Below, piece after piece: positions 20,464 to 29,857 of a DNA stretch of 64,000 nt. Within the stretch, counting starts at the first letter, position 1; each line of letters opens with the position of its first letter. A program made the position numbers and the translations under genes. The stretch is from Corynebacterium sp. HMSC04H06 (lineage in GTDB: Bacteria; Actinomycetota; Actinomycetes; Mycobacteriales; Mycobacteriaceae). The notes under the pieces were generated by a model. It had not been told where the DNA came from. It saw only the letters and a program-made list of their open reading frames with translations, and made no database searches. Where the stretch lies: contig NZ_KV823406.1 of assembly GCF_001815935.1 (NCBI RefSeq), forward strand, positions 1-64,000. The letters are read 5' to 3'.

Positions 20464-22575
20464 CTAGCCGCGGGCGGCGGCCAGGGATTCCTGGGCGGCC
20501 TCTACGACGGCCTGGGCGGTGAAGCCGAACTTCTCGAAGAGCTCTTCCGCCGGGGCCGAGGCGCCGTAGTGCTCGAGGGAGATGTTGCGGCCGAAGGTGC
20601 CGGTGTATTTGTGCCACGGCTGGGCCACCGCGGCCTCCACAGACACGCGGGCCCGGACCTTGGCCGGCAGCACCTGCTCGCGGTAGTCGGCGTCCTGCTC
20701 CTCGAACCACTCGAGGCACGGCGCGGAGACCACGCGGGTGGGTACGGACTGTTCCTCGAGGACCTTGGCAGCCTCGACGGCGTACTGGACCTCGGAGCCG
20801 GTGGCGATCAGGATGACCTCGGGCTCCCCGCCGGTCGCCTCGACCAGGGTGTAGGCGCCGCGGCGCACGCCCTCGGCGGCCTTGTCGGCGGTGCCGTCCA
20901 GGATGGGCAGGTTCTGGCGGGTCAGCGACAGGCCCTTCGGGGCGGCCGGGCGCTCCAAGGCGGCGGCCCATGCCTGGGCGGTCTCATTCGCGTCCGCCGG
21001 GCGGATCACCGCCAGGTTGGGCACCGCGCGCAGGGCCGCCAGGGTCTCGACCGGCTGATGGGTCGGGCCGTCCTCGCCCAGACCGATGGAGTCGTGGGTC
21101 CAGACGTAGTAGGTGTCCGTGGACATCAAGGCGCCCAGGCGGATGGCCGGGAACTGGTACTCGGAGAAGATCAGGAAGGTGCCGCCGTAGACACGGGTGT
21201 TGCCGTGCAGGGCGATCCCGTTCATGATCGCCGCCATCGCGTGCTCGCGGATGCCGAAGTGCAGGTTGCGGCCGTAGGGCTGGGCGGACCACGCGTCGGT
21301 GGTGATAGCAGTCGGGCCGAAGGAATCCGCGCCCTTGATCACGGTGTTGTTGGAACCGGCCAGGTCGGCCGACCCGCCCCACATCTCCGGCAGGGCAGCG
21401 GCCAGCGCCTGGATGGCCGCCTCCGAGGCCTTGCGGGTAGCCAGCGGCTTGTCCTCGGTGGACCAGGTCGGCAGCTCGGCCCCGAAGTCCTCCGGCAGCT
21501 GGCGGGCCTGCATCCGGTCGAAGAGCTGCTTGGCCTCGGGGTTCTTCTCGGCCCAGGCGTCGAAGCGCTCCTGCCAGGCAGCGTGGGCCTGCGCACCGCG
21601 CTCGACCAGGCTGCGGGTGTGCTCGAGCACGTCGGCGTCGATGTGGAAGCTCTCCTGCGGATCGAAGCCCAGGATCTCCTTGGTGGCGGCGACCTCGTCG
21701 TCGCCCAGTGCGGCGCCGTGGGCGCCACCGGTGTTCATCTTGTTCGGCGCCGGGTAGCCGATGACGGTCTTGACGCGGATGAAGGAGGGCTTGTCGGTGA
21801 CCTTCTGGGCCTCGCGCGCCGCCTTTTCGATGGCCACGACGTCCTCGCCGGATTCGACGGTTTGGACGTGCCAGCCGTAGGCCTCGTAGCGGGCCACGAC
21901 GTCCTCGTTGAAGGCGATGTTGGTGTCGTCCTCAATGGAGATACGGTTGTCGTCCCAGAAGACGATTAGGTTGCCCAGCTGTTGCGTGCCCGCCAGGGAG
22001 GAGGCCTCGGCGGTCACGCCCTCCTGCAGGTCGCCGTCGGAAGCGATGACGTAGACGAAGTGATCGAAGGGGGACTCGCCGGCCGGTGTTTCCGGGTCGA
22101 AGAGCCCGCGCTCCTTGCGGGCGGCCATGGCCATGCCCACTGAGGAAGCCAGGCCCTGGCCCAGCGGGCCGGTGGTGATTTCGACGCCGTCGGTGTGGTG
22201 GACCTCCGGATGACCCGGGGTGCGCGAGCCCCAGGTGCGCAGGGCCTTCAGGTCGTCCATCTCCAGGCCGAAACCGCCCAGGAAGAGCTGGATGTACTGG
22301 GTAAGGGAGGAGTGGCCCACGGACAAAACGAAGCGGTCGCGGCCGGCCCAGTCCTTATCCTGCGGGTCGTGGTGGAGGATCCGCTGGTACAGCGTGTAAG
22401 CCAGCGGCGCCAGCGACATCGCGGTACCCGGGTGCCCGGAACCGCAGTTCTGTACGGCGTCGGCGGCAAGCACGCGGATGGTGTCGACCGCGCGGGTGTC
22501 ACGGTCGCTCCAATCCTCGGGGTAACGGCGCTCGGTCATGGCCTGCAGCTCAGGCGACAAGGTAATTTCCGACAC
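20464..22575 (-). CDS. tkt: Transketolase
   Basis: Thiamine-diphosphate enzyme moving two-carbon units in the non-oxidative pentose phosphate pathway. In 703 residues it has GSGHPGTAMSLAPLAYTLY, the TPP motif GDGDLQEGV ending in DDNRIS, and the transketolase signature with GEDGPTHQPVE. The start is GTG at 22575 with AAGGACC upstream. A -10-like TAGACT at 22630-22635 (minus strand) would give a leader of about 48 bases. First gene of tkt-tal-zwf-opcA-pgl. Confidence 0.97.
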   Translation of the reverse strand: MSEITLSPELQAMTERRYPEDWSDRDTRAVDTIRVLAADAVQNCGSGHPGTAMSLAPLAYTLYQRILHHDPQDKDWAGRDRFVLSVGHSSLTQYIQLFLGGFGLEMDDLKALRTWGSRTPGHPEVHHTDGVEITTGPLGQGLASSVGMAMAARKERGLFDPETPAGESPFDHFVYVIASDGDLQEGVTAEASSLAGTQQLGNLIVFWDDNRISIEDDTNIAFNEDVVARYEAYGWHVQTVESGEDVVAIEKAAREAQKVTDKPSFIRVKTVIGYPAPNKMNTGGAHGAALGDDEVAATKEILGFDPQESFHIDADVLEHTRSLVERGAQAHAAWQERFDAWAEKNPEAKQLFDRMQARQLPEDFGAELPTWSTEDKPLATRKASEAAIQALAAALPEMWGGSADLAGSNNTVIKGADSFGPTAITTDAWSAQPYGRNLHFGIREHAMAAIMNGIALHGNTRVYGGTFLIFSEYQFPAIRLGALMSTDTYYVWTHDSIGLGEDGPTHQPVETLAALRAVPNLAVIRPADANETAQAWAAALERPAAPKGLSLTRQNLPILDGTADKAAEGVRRGAYTLVEATGGEPEVILIATGSEVQYAVEAAKVLEEQSVPTRVVSAPCLEWFEEQDADYREQVLPAKVRARVSVEAAVAQPWHKYTGTFGRNISLEHYGASAPAEELFEKFGFTAQAVVEAAQESLAAARG

Positions 22576-22985
22576 GGTAAATGGTCCTTACTAGCTCGGT
22601 GTCTTAAGTGCTTAGAAAATTCCTCCCTCAGTCTAGTGAACTTTGCCTCCCCAAGGGAGCACCTGCCGAGGCATCCACCGAAGCCGGGGGAGAAATGGTT
22701 GGCGGCGCCACGACGTTGGGGAGAATTTAAGGTTTATCCGCCAAACGTTGTAGGCTGGCAGGGATAGGGAAGGCTGGGGCTGGATCAGCACACCCCCTTG
22801 CGGGGCGCGGCTGGGCCGCCAGATGCCCTAATAATCCTGCCCACCCGCCGGCGTTGTGAAGTTGGTAACGAATCACGGCGTGCGCGGAACTATCGCCCGC
22901 GTAGGGGCGACCATTTAACTGCGGCCTTTTCGGCCGCCTTTTGACCACCAACCCGCTCGTGCCCAGGACGCTGGAGGATGATTCC
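22576..22985. other. Divergent intergenic region tkt/ctaB
   Basis: These 410 bases separate divergent tkt and ctaB and hold no convincing gene. On the minus strand TAGACT at 22630-22635 is a tkt -10 candidate. On the plus side TAATAAT at 22829-22835 could serve ctaB. A perfect 6-bp hairpin with TTTTC loop lies at 22921-22937, followed by CTTTT, just before the ctaB start. Confidence 0.4.
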
Positions 22986-23915
22986 TTGGAGACCATCAAG
23001 GCCTATGTTGCGCTGACTAAACCGAGGATCATCGAACTCCTCCTCGTCGCAGCAATTCCGGCGATGCTCCAGGCGCAGCGCGGTTTCGAGGCCGTCAGCG
23101 ACAACATCTGGCTCATCCTCTCCACGCTCTTCGGCGGCTGGATGGGCGCGGCGGCGGCCCACACGTTCAACAACGTGGTGGACTACGACCTCGACCAGAA
23201 GATGCAGCGCACCCGCGCCCGCCCGCTGGTCCGCGCCAAGATCAGTAAGCGCAACGCCGCCATCTTCGCCTGGATCATGCTGGGGCTGTCCATCTTCTGG
23301 CTCGGCGTCATCGCCAACTCCTGGCTCGCCGCCTTCTTCGTCATCCTGACGAACCTGTTTTACGTCTTCGTTTACACGAAGTTTTTGAAGATGCGCAACG
23401 CCCAGAACATCGTCTGGGGCGGGCTGGCCGGCTGCATGCCGGCGATGGTCGGCTGGGCCGTGATCAAGGACAACGCCGCGGCCGACGAGCCGGGCCAGTG
23501 GTGGCAGGCCATCGTCTTGTTCCTCATCATCTTCTTCTGGACCCCGCCGCACACCTGGGCGCTGGCCATGAAGTATAAGGAGGACTACCGCCGCGCCGGC
23601 GTGCCGATGCTGCCCGTGGTGGCCTCCGACCAGGAGGTCACCCGTCAGATCGTCTGGTACACCATCGGCACCGTCATCGTGTCCTGGCTGATTGTCCCGG
23701 CCACCTCCTGGATCTACCTGGTGGTCGCGGTGATCTCCGGCGCCGCCTTCCTGTGGATGGCCATCCGCCTGCACCAGGGCGTCAAGAGCGGGCAGACGGT
23801 CAAGCCCATGCGCTTGTTCATCTACTCGAACAACTACCTGTCCGTGCTCTTTATCGGCCTGTCCATCGACGCCGTGCTGGGCTGGCAGACTGTCGGCGAG
23901 GCCCTCGGCTTCTAA
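22986..23915 (+). CDS. ctaB: Protoheme IX farnesyltransferase (heme O synthase)
   Basis: Adds the farnesyl chain to heme b to make heme O for cytochrome aa3 oxidase. It is a UbiA-family membrane prenyltransferase with about nine helices and two Asp-rich motifs, [20 protein letters not shown] and [15 protein letters not shown]. The TTG at 22986 is preferred (309 residues, [14 protein letters not shown]) because GGAGGA at 22973-22978 is 7 bases upstream. An in-frame TTG at 22941 would extend it by 15 residues but has no ribosome site and follows a hairpin. The heme A synthase ctaA is close by on the other strand. Confidence 0.94.
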   Translation: METIKAYVALTKPRIIELLLVAAIPAMLQAQRGFEAVSDNIWLILSTLFGGWMGAAAAHTFNNVVDYDLDQKMQRTRARPLVRAKISKRNAAIFAWIMLGLSIFWLGVIANSWLAAFFVILTNLFYVFVYTKFLKMRNAQNIVWGGLAGCMPAMVGWAVIKDNAAADEPGQWWQAIVLFLIIFFWTPPHTWALAMKYKEDYRRAGVPMLPVVASDQEVTRQIVWYTIGTVIVSWLIVPATSWIYLVVAVISGAAFLWMAIRLHQGVKSGQTVKPMRLFIYSNNYLSVLFIGLSIDAVLGWQTVGEALGF

Positions 23916-23945
23916 ACCGAGCGGAAGCTTGGGAGCAGCAGCACG

Positions 23946-24006
23946 AAACCCAGCCCGTCTACCATCCGGTGGATTCTTCCACCAGGGGTAGGACGGGCTG
24001 GGTTTT
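23946..24006. terminator. Bidirectional terminator between ctaB and qor
   Basis: AAACCCAGCCCGTC at 23946-23959 is perfectly complementary to 23992-24005, with an inner TACC/GGTA pair and T runs on both strands. It separates two convergent genes. Confidence 0.85.
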
Positions 24007-24020
24007 AAGCGTCTAATGCG

Positions 24021-24989
24021 TTAGGCGCGGGGGTTTAAGACGATGGAGCCGGTGGTCTTGCGGGCCTGCAGGTCGCGGTGGGCTTGCTCGGCCTGCTCGA
24101 GTGGGTACTCGTTGCTCACGCGCAGGGTCAGGTGGCCGCTGCGGATCATCTCGACGACGGCCTGGGAGCGCTTCTGGAACTCGGCATCGGAAGCCGTGTA
24201 GGCGGCTAGCGAGGGGCGGGTCAGGAAGATGGCGCCGTGGGTGTTGAGCACCTGCGGGTCGACGGGCTCTACCGGGCCGGAGGCCGCGCCGAAGAGGCAG
24301 ACGGTGCCGCGCGGGCGGACGACCTCGAGGGACTCCTGGAAAGTGGCCTGGCCGACGCCGTCGTAGACCACGTCGACGCCCTGGCCGCCGTTGAAACGGC
24401 GGACCTGCTCGGCCAGCACGTCGGAGTAGCGGAAGACCTGGTCCGCGCCGGCCTCGTAGGCCAGCTGTTCCTTCTCATCGGAGGAGACCACCGAATAGAC
24501 CGTGGCGCCTAAGTACTTGGCCATCTGGGTGGCCAGCAGGCCCACGCCGCCGGCGCCGGCGGTGATCAGGCAGGTGGAGCCTTCCTCTAGCTGGTAGACG
24601 CCGTGGGTGAGATAGTGCGCCGTCATGCCCTGCAGCATCATGGACGCGGCGATATTCAGCGGGAAATCATCCGGCACCTGGGCCATGCGGTTACGGTCCA
24701 CGCAGACCTGCTCGGCGTAGGAGCCGAAGGCGTGGTGCCAGGCCACCAGCGTGCCTTCGGCGATCTCGCCGCGGGGATCGTGGCTGACGCGGCCGACGCC
24801 TTCCAGGCCGAGGATGAACGGGACGTTGGCGTTGTAGATGCCCTCGCGGTAGTAGGTGTCGATGTAGTTAACCCCCGCCCGCTCGACATCCACGAGAACC
24901 TCGTTGTCGGTGGGGGCGGGGGCGTCCACGGACACGTACTCCAGCCCTTCCGGGCCGCCGGGCGCTTTACTTGAATAGCATGCATACAC
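24021..24989 (-). CDS. qor: Quinone oxidoreductase (zinc-free medium-chain reductase)
   Basis: A 322-residue NADPH:quinone reductase-like member of the medium-chain dehydrogenase superfamily. Seen: YIDTYYREGIYNANVPFILGLEGVG near the N-terminus and the cofactor loop AGAGGVGLLATQMAKYLGA near residue 145. No catalytic zinc ligand pattern is present, as in QOR proteins. GTG start. It ends at the terminator shared with ctaB and lies 15 bases after ctaA on the same strand, matching Rv1454c near Rv1456c. The natural substrate is unknown. Confidence 0.9.
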   Translation of the reverse strand: MYACYSSKAPGGPEGLEYVSVDAPAPTDNEVLVDVERAGVNYIDTYYREGIYNANVPFILGLEGVGRVSHDPRGEIAEGTLVAWHHAFGSYAEQVCVDRNRMAQVPDDFPLNIAASMMLQGMTAHYLTHGVYQLEEGSTCLITAGAGGVGLLATQMAKYLGATVYSVVSSDEKEQLAYEAGADQVFRYSDVLAEQVRRFNGGQGVDVVYDGVGQATFQESLEVVRPRGTVCLFGAASGPVEPVDPQVLNTHGAIFLTRPSLAAYTASDAEFQKRSQAVVEMIRSGHLTLRVSNEYPLEQAEQAHRDLQARKTTGSIVLNPRA

Positions 24990-25004
24990 CCACGTTAACT
25001 GTTT

Positions 25005-26069
25005 TTAGCGCGCGGCGAGGGCAGCTTGGCGATCGGCGTAGCGCTTATCACCCTCGACCGAGCCCGTTTCCAGGTTCTCGGTGCCGCCGGTACGAACGAA
25101 GCCGTAGGCGTAGAGTGCCGCGGTCAGCGCGGTGACGAGGGAGGACATCCCGATGTGGACCGGGATGGTCCAGCGGGGAATACCCAGGCGGAACTGGATG
25201 ACGCCGATGGCCCACTGAATCAAAATAGCCACCACCAGGTACCAGCCGATGTTGCGTGGCCGGCGGGAAACGCGGTTGCGGTAGAGCAGGATGATGACGA
25301 CCAAGGTCAGGGCCAGATAGACGTACATGCACATCGCGTGGACGACGGCCATGGACTCGGTGTCCAGATGGAGGCGGCCCAGCATGCCCTCCTCGGCGTC
25401 GCCGGCGTGGCGGCCCGAACCGGTGACGAAGGTGCCGGTGATGAGCACGACGGCCAGGGCGGCCGCGGCGACGGCGGCCAGGTTGCGGATGGTGCGCGGG
25501 AAGGCCTGGGTCGGGGTGCCGTCGTCCGGCTGGCGCAGGCGGGTGTACAGCAGCGCGGCGATCCAGACCAGGACCATCGACGGCAGGAAGTGGATGGCCA
25601 CGGCCCACCACTTCAGCTTCAGGAAGACCGACAGCGCGCCGATCAGCGCCTGGACGAAGATGCCGGCGACCGAAATCCAGGCGTAGACCTTGAGCTCCTT
25701 GCGGCGGCGCGCGCGGTGCATGGCGAAGGCGGCGGCCAGGGCGGCCGCCAGCACGACGAAGGTCAGCAGGCGGTTGCCGAACTCGATGAACTGGTGGATC
25801 AGCGGCGCGGTGCCCTCCAGCGGGACGAGCGAACCGGGGTGGCAATTAGGCCACGTCACGCAGCCCAGGCCGGAGCCGGTCACGCGGACGATGGAACCGG
25901 ACACCGTAATGCCGCCCTGGCACAGCAGCAGGATAAACGCGATGATGCGCTGCTGGCGCAGGCTGGGCACGCCGTTGCGGACGAAGTCGCCTAGGCGGGA
26001 AAAGAACCCGGGGCGGGTATCACCCGAGGTGGGGGAAGCAGGGGTTGTCACGTTGTCACTCACGGTCAT
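25005..26069 (-). CDS. ctaA: Heme A synthase (COX15/CtaA)
   Basis: Oxidises heme O to heme A for cytochrome aa3 oxidase, completing the step after CtaB. The 354-residue protein has eight predicted membrane helices. Seen: the periplasmic loop RVTGSGLGCVTWPNCHPG with the conserved cysteine pair, and haem-ligand histidine regions in LIHQFIEFGNRLL, VHAMCMYVYLAL and VHIGMSSLV. ATG at 26069. Located downstream of an ABC exporter pair on the minus strand, as in M. tuberculosis. Confidence 0.94.
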   Translation of the reverse strand: MTVSDNVTTPASPTSGDTRPGFFSRLGDFVRNGVPSLRQQRIIAFILLLCQGGITVSGSIVRVTGSGLGCVTWPNCHPGSLVPLEGTAPLIHQFIEFGNRLLTFVVLAAALAAAFAMHRARRRKELKVYAWISVAGIFVQALIGALSVFLKLKWWAVAIHFLPSMVLVWIAALLYTRLRQPDDGTPTQAFPRTIRNLAAVAAAALAVVLITGTFVTGSGRHAGDAEEGMLGRLHLDTESMAVVHAMCMYVYLALTLVVIILLYRNRVSRRPRNIGWYLVVAILIQWAIGVIQFRLGIPRWTIPVHIGMSSLVTALTAALYAYGFVRTGGTENLETGSVEGDKRYADRQAALAAR

Positions 26070-26143
26070 TAGGGTACTCCGTACTCACGTCGAACTAAAA
26101 AGAAAAGTAGGTCTCAAGCTGGGTTTTTAGAAATAACTCACAC

Positions 26144-26956
26144 TTAGCCTTCGAACCGGAACCATTTGGCCGCCGCCAACGACGCGGCACCCGCCCAGGC
26201 GGCCAGGACAAGCATCTGTACCCAGGGTAGGTCACCGGCGAACGCGTCGGCCAGTCCACCGGCCAGGGCCACCGTGGGCACCACGTTGAGCAGGCCGTTG
26301 GAACCTAGGCCCTGGCTGTACATCGTCCAGCCGACCACACCGAGCAGCAGGAACCAGATAAGGTTGGCCAGCGCCAGGACGATCTCGGAGGACAGCGTGC
26401 CGCCCAGGATGAGGCCTAGGGCGGTGAAGGTGGCCACGCCGAACAGCAGGATGACTAGCGCCAGCAGCACGCCCAGCCAGCTGGTCCGAAAGCCCAGGAG
26501 CACGGCGATGACGCCGAGGATGACTACCTGGACGGTGACCATCGACAGCACCGCCATGATTTTCCCGGTCACGATTGTCCAGGCGGGCACGCCGGAGGCA
26601 CCGGTGCGCTTCAGAGCGCCGTAGCGCCGGTCGAAGGCCAGAGAGATGGCCTGCCCGGTGAAGCCCGCGCTGGTGGCGGCCACGGCGAGCACCATCGGGA
26701 AGATCTGATCGAGGCTCATCTCGTCCGCCAAAAGCGGCATCCGGGCCGCGCCGAAAAGCAAAAGCGCCGGGATGATGATGCTCAGCAGTAACTGCTCGCC
26801 GTGGCGGAGCATCAGCTTGGACTCGATGACCCCCTGGGCCCAGGCCAGCTTGGCCACCGAGGCCCGCTGCGGGGCCGGCCGGAAGGTACCCGGCGGGAAA
26901 TCACCGGCGTGCCCCGCGGCCCGGGTGGAATCAGCAGGTGTAGTTGGTGTATCCAT
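26144..26956 (-). CDS. ABC-2 type transporter permease
   Basis: A 270-residue integral membrane protein with about six helices after a hydrophilic N-terminal 60 residues, corresponding to Rv1457c. ABC-2 type permeases usually export lipids, polysaccharides or drugs; the substrate here is unknown. The ATG at 26956 is chosen because AAGGGG precedes it and an upstream in-frame start would overlap the ATPase gene. It lies 10 bases after the partner ATPase and upstream of ctaA. Proximity to mptB and ctaA suggests envelope or respiratory-chain work, but this is inference. Confidence 0.87.
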   Translation of the reverse strand: MDTPTTPADSTRAAGHAGDFPPGTFRPAPQRASVAKLAWAQGVIESKLMLRHGEQLLLSIIIPALLLFGAARMPLLADEMSLDQIFPMVLAVAATSAGFTGQAISLAFDRRYGALKRTGASGVPAWTIVTGKIMAVLSMVTVQVVILGVIAVLLGFRTSWLGVLLALVILLFGVATFTALGLILGGTLSSEIVLALANLIWFLLLGVVGWTMYSQGLGSNGLLNVVPTVALAGGLADAFAGDLPWVQMLVLAAWAGAASLAAAKWFRFEG

Positions 26957-26966
26957 GGCTTTCCCC

Positions 26967-27899
26967 TTAGCTGCGTAGTTCTCGGCCGGTGAGATCGAGG
27001 AAGACATCCTCGAGGTTCCGGTGGGCGGTGTCGATGCGGTGCGCCAGGACCCCCTGGCGGGCCAGGGCCTCGGTCAGCCGGACCAGAAGTTCCGGGGTGC
27101 CCGCGGCGTGCACGCGGTAGTGCAGGGGGCGGACCAGGTCGAGGCCGATGCCGGAGTCACGGGCGAAGCGCTCGACGTCGATGGCCTCATTGGTCGAGAC
27201 CGTCACCTGCGGGTTCGCGGTACGCGTCATCAGCTCGCTGGGGGTGCCCTCAGCGATCAGTTCGCCCTGGTCGATGATGGCGATGTAGTCCGCCAGGGCC
27301 TCGGCCTCGTCCATGAGGTGGGTGGTCAGCACGATGGTGGTGCCGTCGCGCTTGAGGGCATCGATAAGCCGCCAGACGGCCAGCCGGGATTGGGCATCCA
27401 TGCCCGCGGTCGGCTCGTCGAGGAAGACCAGCTCGGGCCGGGAGATGACTGCCAGCGCCAGGGACAGGCGCTGCTTCTGGCCGCCGGAGAGCCGGCGGTA
27501 AGTATGGCGGGCCACGCCCTCGAGGCCGAGCAGCTCCATCAGCCAGTCCGGGTCGTGCGGGTTCTGGTTGTAGCTGGCGGCCAGGTGCAGCATCTCGCGC
27601 ACGCGGATGCCGGAATAGGATCCGCCGCCCTGGAGCATGATGCCGATCCGGGCGCGCACTTGGTCCGCCTGCGTGGTGGGATCCAGTCCCAGCACGCGGA
27701 TGGTCCCGGAGGTGGGGGAGATAAACCCCTCGCACATTTCAATGGTGGTGGTCTTGCCGGCACCGTTCGGCCCGAGCAGACAGAGCATCTGCCCGCGCGG
27801 AACCCGCAGGTCGAGCCCGTTGACAGCGGGTTTGCCGCCGTAGGTCTTGTGTACCCCGCGGAGCTCTAACGCTAAAGATCCATCGAAAGTTTTAGTCAC
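26967..27899 (-). CDS. ABC transporter ATP-binding protein
   Basis: A 310-residue exporter-type (DrrA-like) ATPase that pairs with the permease 10 bases downstream. Seen: Walker A GPNGAGKTTT, Q-loop region GIMLQGGGSYSGIRV, signature LSGGQKQRLSLA, Walker B LVFLDEPTAGMD and the H-loop TTHLMDEAE, followed by a C-terminal domain of about 80 residues. GTG start at 27899, 6 bases after mptB. Corresponds to Rv1458c. The transported substrate is unknown. Confidence 0.92.
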   Translation of the reverse strand: MTKTFDGSLALELRGVHKTYGGKPAVNGLDLRVPRGQMLCLLGPNGAGKTTTIEMCEGFISPTSGTIRVLGLDPTTQADQVRARIGIMLQGGGSYSGIRVREMLHLAASYNQNPHDPDWLMELLGLEGVARHTYRRLSGGQKQRLSLALAVISRPELVFLDEPTAGMDAQSRLAVWRLIDALKRDGTTIVLTTHLMDEAEALADYIAIIDQGELIAEGTPSELMTRTANPQVTVSTNEAIDVERFARDSGIGLDLVRPLHYRVHAAGTPELLVRLTEALARQGVLAHRIDTAHRNLEDVFLDLTGRELRS

Positions 27900-27905
27900 A
27901 CCGCA

Positions 27906-29669
27906 CTACCTTAGGAGATCGACCCGCGATCGGCGTAATAACACCCACCAGATTCCGCCGACTATGACGAACATTACCGCCGCGGCAAGGTAGATGAGCA
28001 GGATGGTCATCGGCGGCAGCCCCAGGCCGCGGGGCAGGACGAAGAAGCTGACGATGGCCGAGTAGCCGACCACCGTGGCGCGGAAGACCAGGCGGTTGGC
28101 CCAAGCGGCCAGCGGAAAGACCGCCCACAGGATGTACCAGGGGTGGACCACCGGGAAGAAGACGACCAGCACCAGGGTGGAGACCCCGAGCCCGCCGACC
28201 GAGTGGATGGAGCCGCGGAAGGTGGCAAAGAGCATGCGCATCATGAACACGCCGGCCACCAAGACGCCCAGGGTGCGGGTGACTGAGAGGATGGCGTCGG
28301 TGTGGTCGCCCAGCCCCAGTTGCATTCCCAGGAAGCCGGTGCCCACGCCCACCGAGGTGGTCGCCGACATCCAGGACCGGATGGTGGCCGCGCCGCCCTG
28401 GCCGGTGATCCAGCCCAGGCCGATGCCCGTGAGCAGGGTGACCGCGGCGATGGTCGCAATGAGGAGGACCAGGTGGAGGGCGGCAGAGCAGGTGATGGCC
28501 CGCAGGGGGCTGGCGCCGCGTTGGCGGCCCAACGTGCGGGCCAGGGTCATGCCGACGAAGCCCAGGGCGATAAAGCCGGTGACCTTGACCATGCCGGCGC
28601 AGGATATGAGCGCGACGGACAGGGCCAGGTAGCCGGCGATAGCGCGCCCGGCGGGGCTGTTCAGCCCCGCGTCAGCCGGCAGGTCCGCCACCCGGTCGGC
28701 GGCGCGGAGGCCGCACTCGACGCCGGCCAGGATGAGCCCCAGCATGATGGACTCGTTGTGAATGCCGCCGATGAGGTGGAGGACCGTCAGCGGGTTGAGG
28801 ATGCCCAGCCACAGGGCCGTGGCGACCTTCACCCGGCAGCGCAGCGCCAGCCGGGTCAGCGCCCAGCCGGCGGCGCCGACGCCCAGGATGGACAGTAGGC
28901 GGTGGGCGATAACGCCCAGGAGGATGGAGTCTTGGGTCAGCCAGCTGACCGCGCCCGCCAGCCCCAGGGCGACCGGGCCGTACGGAGAGGGCGAATTCGC
29001 CCAGATGAACGGCACGGACCGGGCCAGCTCGTTTTCCGGTCCCAGCAGCTGCACCGGGCCCGCCGAATAGGGGTCCAGTCCGGCGACGACGATGGAGCCG
29101 TTGGCCAGGTAGGAATAGATGTCCTGGGTGAACAGGGGAGCGGTCAGGATAAGCGGGATGACCCAGCCGGCGAAGGTGCGCCAAATAAGGTGCGGGGCGA
29201 TGGCTGGGTGAGTCCACTGCGCCCGGCGCAGGGGCGCGCCCACGTAGGGCGCCATTAGCACCCAGGCCACCACCAGCAGGGCCACGCCCAGAAAGACCAG
29301 GGCGGAGGCGGTCTGCAGCATGCGGGACATCAGTGACCCGAAGGGGACGTTGTCGTAAGGGTTGCCGACCACGGGCACCGCGCCCGCGCCCAGGCCGCCG
29401 AAGGCGATGAGTAAGGCGCCTACGGTGCCCATCCAGCGCAGAACGAAAAAGCCGCGCAGGTGGCTGACGGGATATCGCCCCCGGCTACCCCCCACGGGGT
29501 CGACCGGCAACAGGTCGAAGCGAGCGGCTTTCTCGCCGCCTTCTGCGCGTTCCGCGCGGGAGGTCGGCTCGTCGCTGGTGTGCAGCAACGCCGACCGGGA
29601 ACCGGCCGTGCCCAGGCGGGGAAGTGCGGATCTCAGCGAGGCGAGACCGGCGGCGAACATCTTTTTCAT
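27906..29669 (-). CDS. mptB: Polyprenol-phosphomannose-dependent alpha-1,6-mannosyltransferase MptB
   Basis: A 587-residue GT-C glycosyltransferase with 12 or more membrane helices and a hydrophilic N-terminal 80 residues. Its position (next to the ABC pair, divergent from sufR) matches Rv1459c/MptB, which in corynebacteria starts the alpha-1,6-mannan core of lipomannan using polyprenyl phosphomannose outside the membrane. Characteristic text is GGIHNESIMLGLILAG and VVHPWYILWAVFPLAAW. No ribosome site precedes the ATG at 29669; TAAAGT 8 bases upstream suggests a leaderless transcript. Family membership is firm; the exact step is inferred from synteny. Confidence 0.88.
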   Translation of the reverse strand: MKKMFAAGLASLRSALPRLGTAGSRSALLHTSDEPTSRAERAEGGEKAARFDLLPVDPVGGSRGRYPVSHLRGFFVLRWMGTVGALLIAFGGLGAGAVPVVGNPYDNVPFGSLMSRMLQTASALVFLGVALLVVAWVLMAPYVGAPLRRAQWTHPAIAPHLIWRTFAGWVIPLILTAPLFTQDIYSYLANGSIVVAGLDPYSAGPVQLLGPENELARSVPFIWANSPSPYGPVALGLAGAVSWLTQDSILLGVIAHRLLSILGVGAAGWALTRLALRCRVKVATALWLGILNPLTVLHLIGGIHNESIMLGLILAGVECGLRAADRVADLPADAGLNSPAGRAIAGYLALSVALISCAGMVKVTGFIALGFVGMTLARTLGRQRGASPLRAITCSAALHLVLLIATIAAVTLLTGIGLGWITGQGGAATIRSWMSATTSVGVGTGFLGMQLGLGDHTDAILSVTRTLGVLVAGVFMMRMLFATFRGSIHSVGGLGVSTLVLVVFFPVVHPWYILWAVFPLAAWANRLVFRATVVGYSAIVSFFVLPRGLGLPPMTILLIYLAAAVMFVIVGGIWWVLLRRSRVDLLR

Positions 29670-29677
29670 CGGCGTCT

Positions 29678-29683
29678 ACTTTA
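29678..29683 (-). promoter_or_regulatory. -10 box TAAAGT of a probable leaderless mptB promoter
   Basis: TAAAGT on the minus strand ends 8 bases before the mptB ATG, and no ribosome-binding sequence is present between them. Confidence 0.5.
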
Positions 29684-29757
29684 CGCACTCGGGCTGCGGG
29701 AGCCGGCGGGCGGCACGCCGATAACCAGCGTTGGTGGCATTCGGGAATGAATTAGGG

Positions 29758-29781
29758 AACACTAGTGTTGTCTAAAGTGTT
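29758..29781. promoter_or_regulatory. Candidate SufR operator in the mptB/sufR divergent region
   Basis: AACACTAGTGTT at 29758-29769 is a perfect 12-bp palindrome, and its half AGTGTT is repeated at 29776-29781. A -10-like TAAAGT (29773-29778, plus strand) directly follows, so a bound protein would block sufR transcription. The mycobacterial SufR site, as I recall it, is ACACT-N5-TGTGA; here ACACT-N5-TGTCT is present. Confidence 0.55.
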
Positions 29782-29857
29782 AGCCCGGGTACCGACGGGG
29801 CTGACTCGGATACGACTTGTTAAGTGTGCACGGCGAGTGCGCAAGGAGGTGGAAGAC

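Noticed and set aside
20569..21969. A 466-codon plus-strand frame inside tkt
   Set aside because: Antisense to conserved transketolase, with no domain and no ribosome site.
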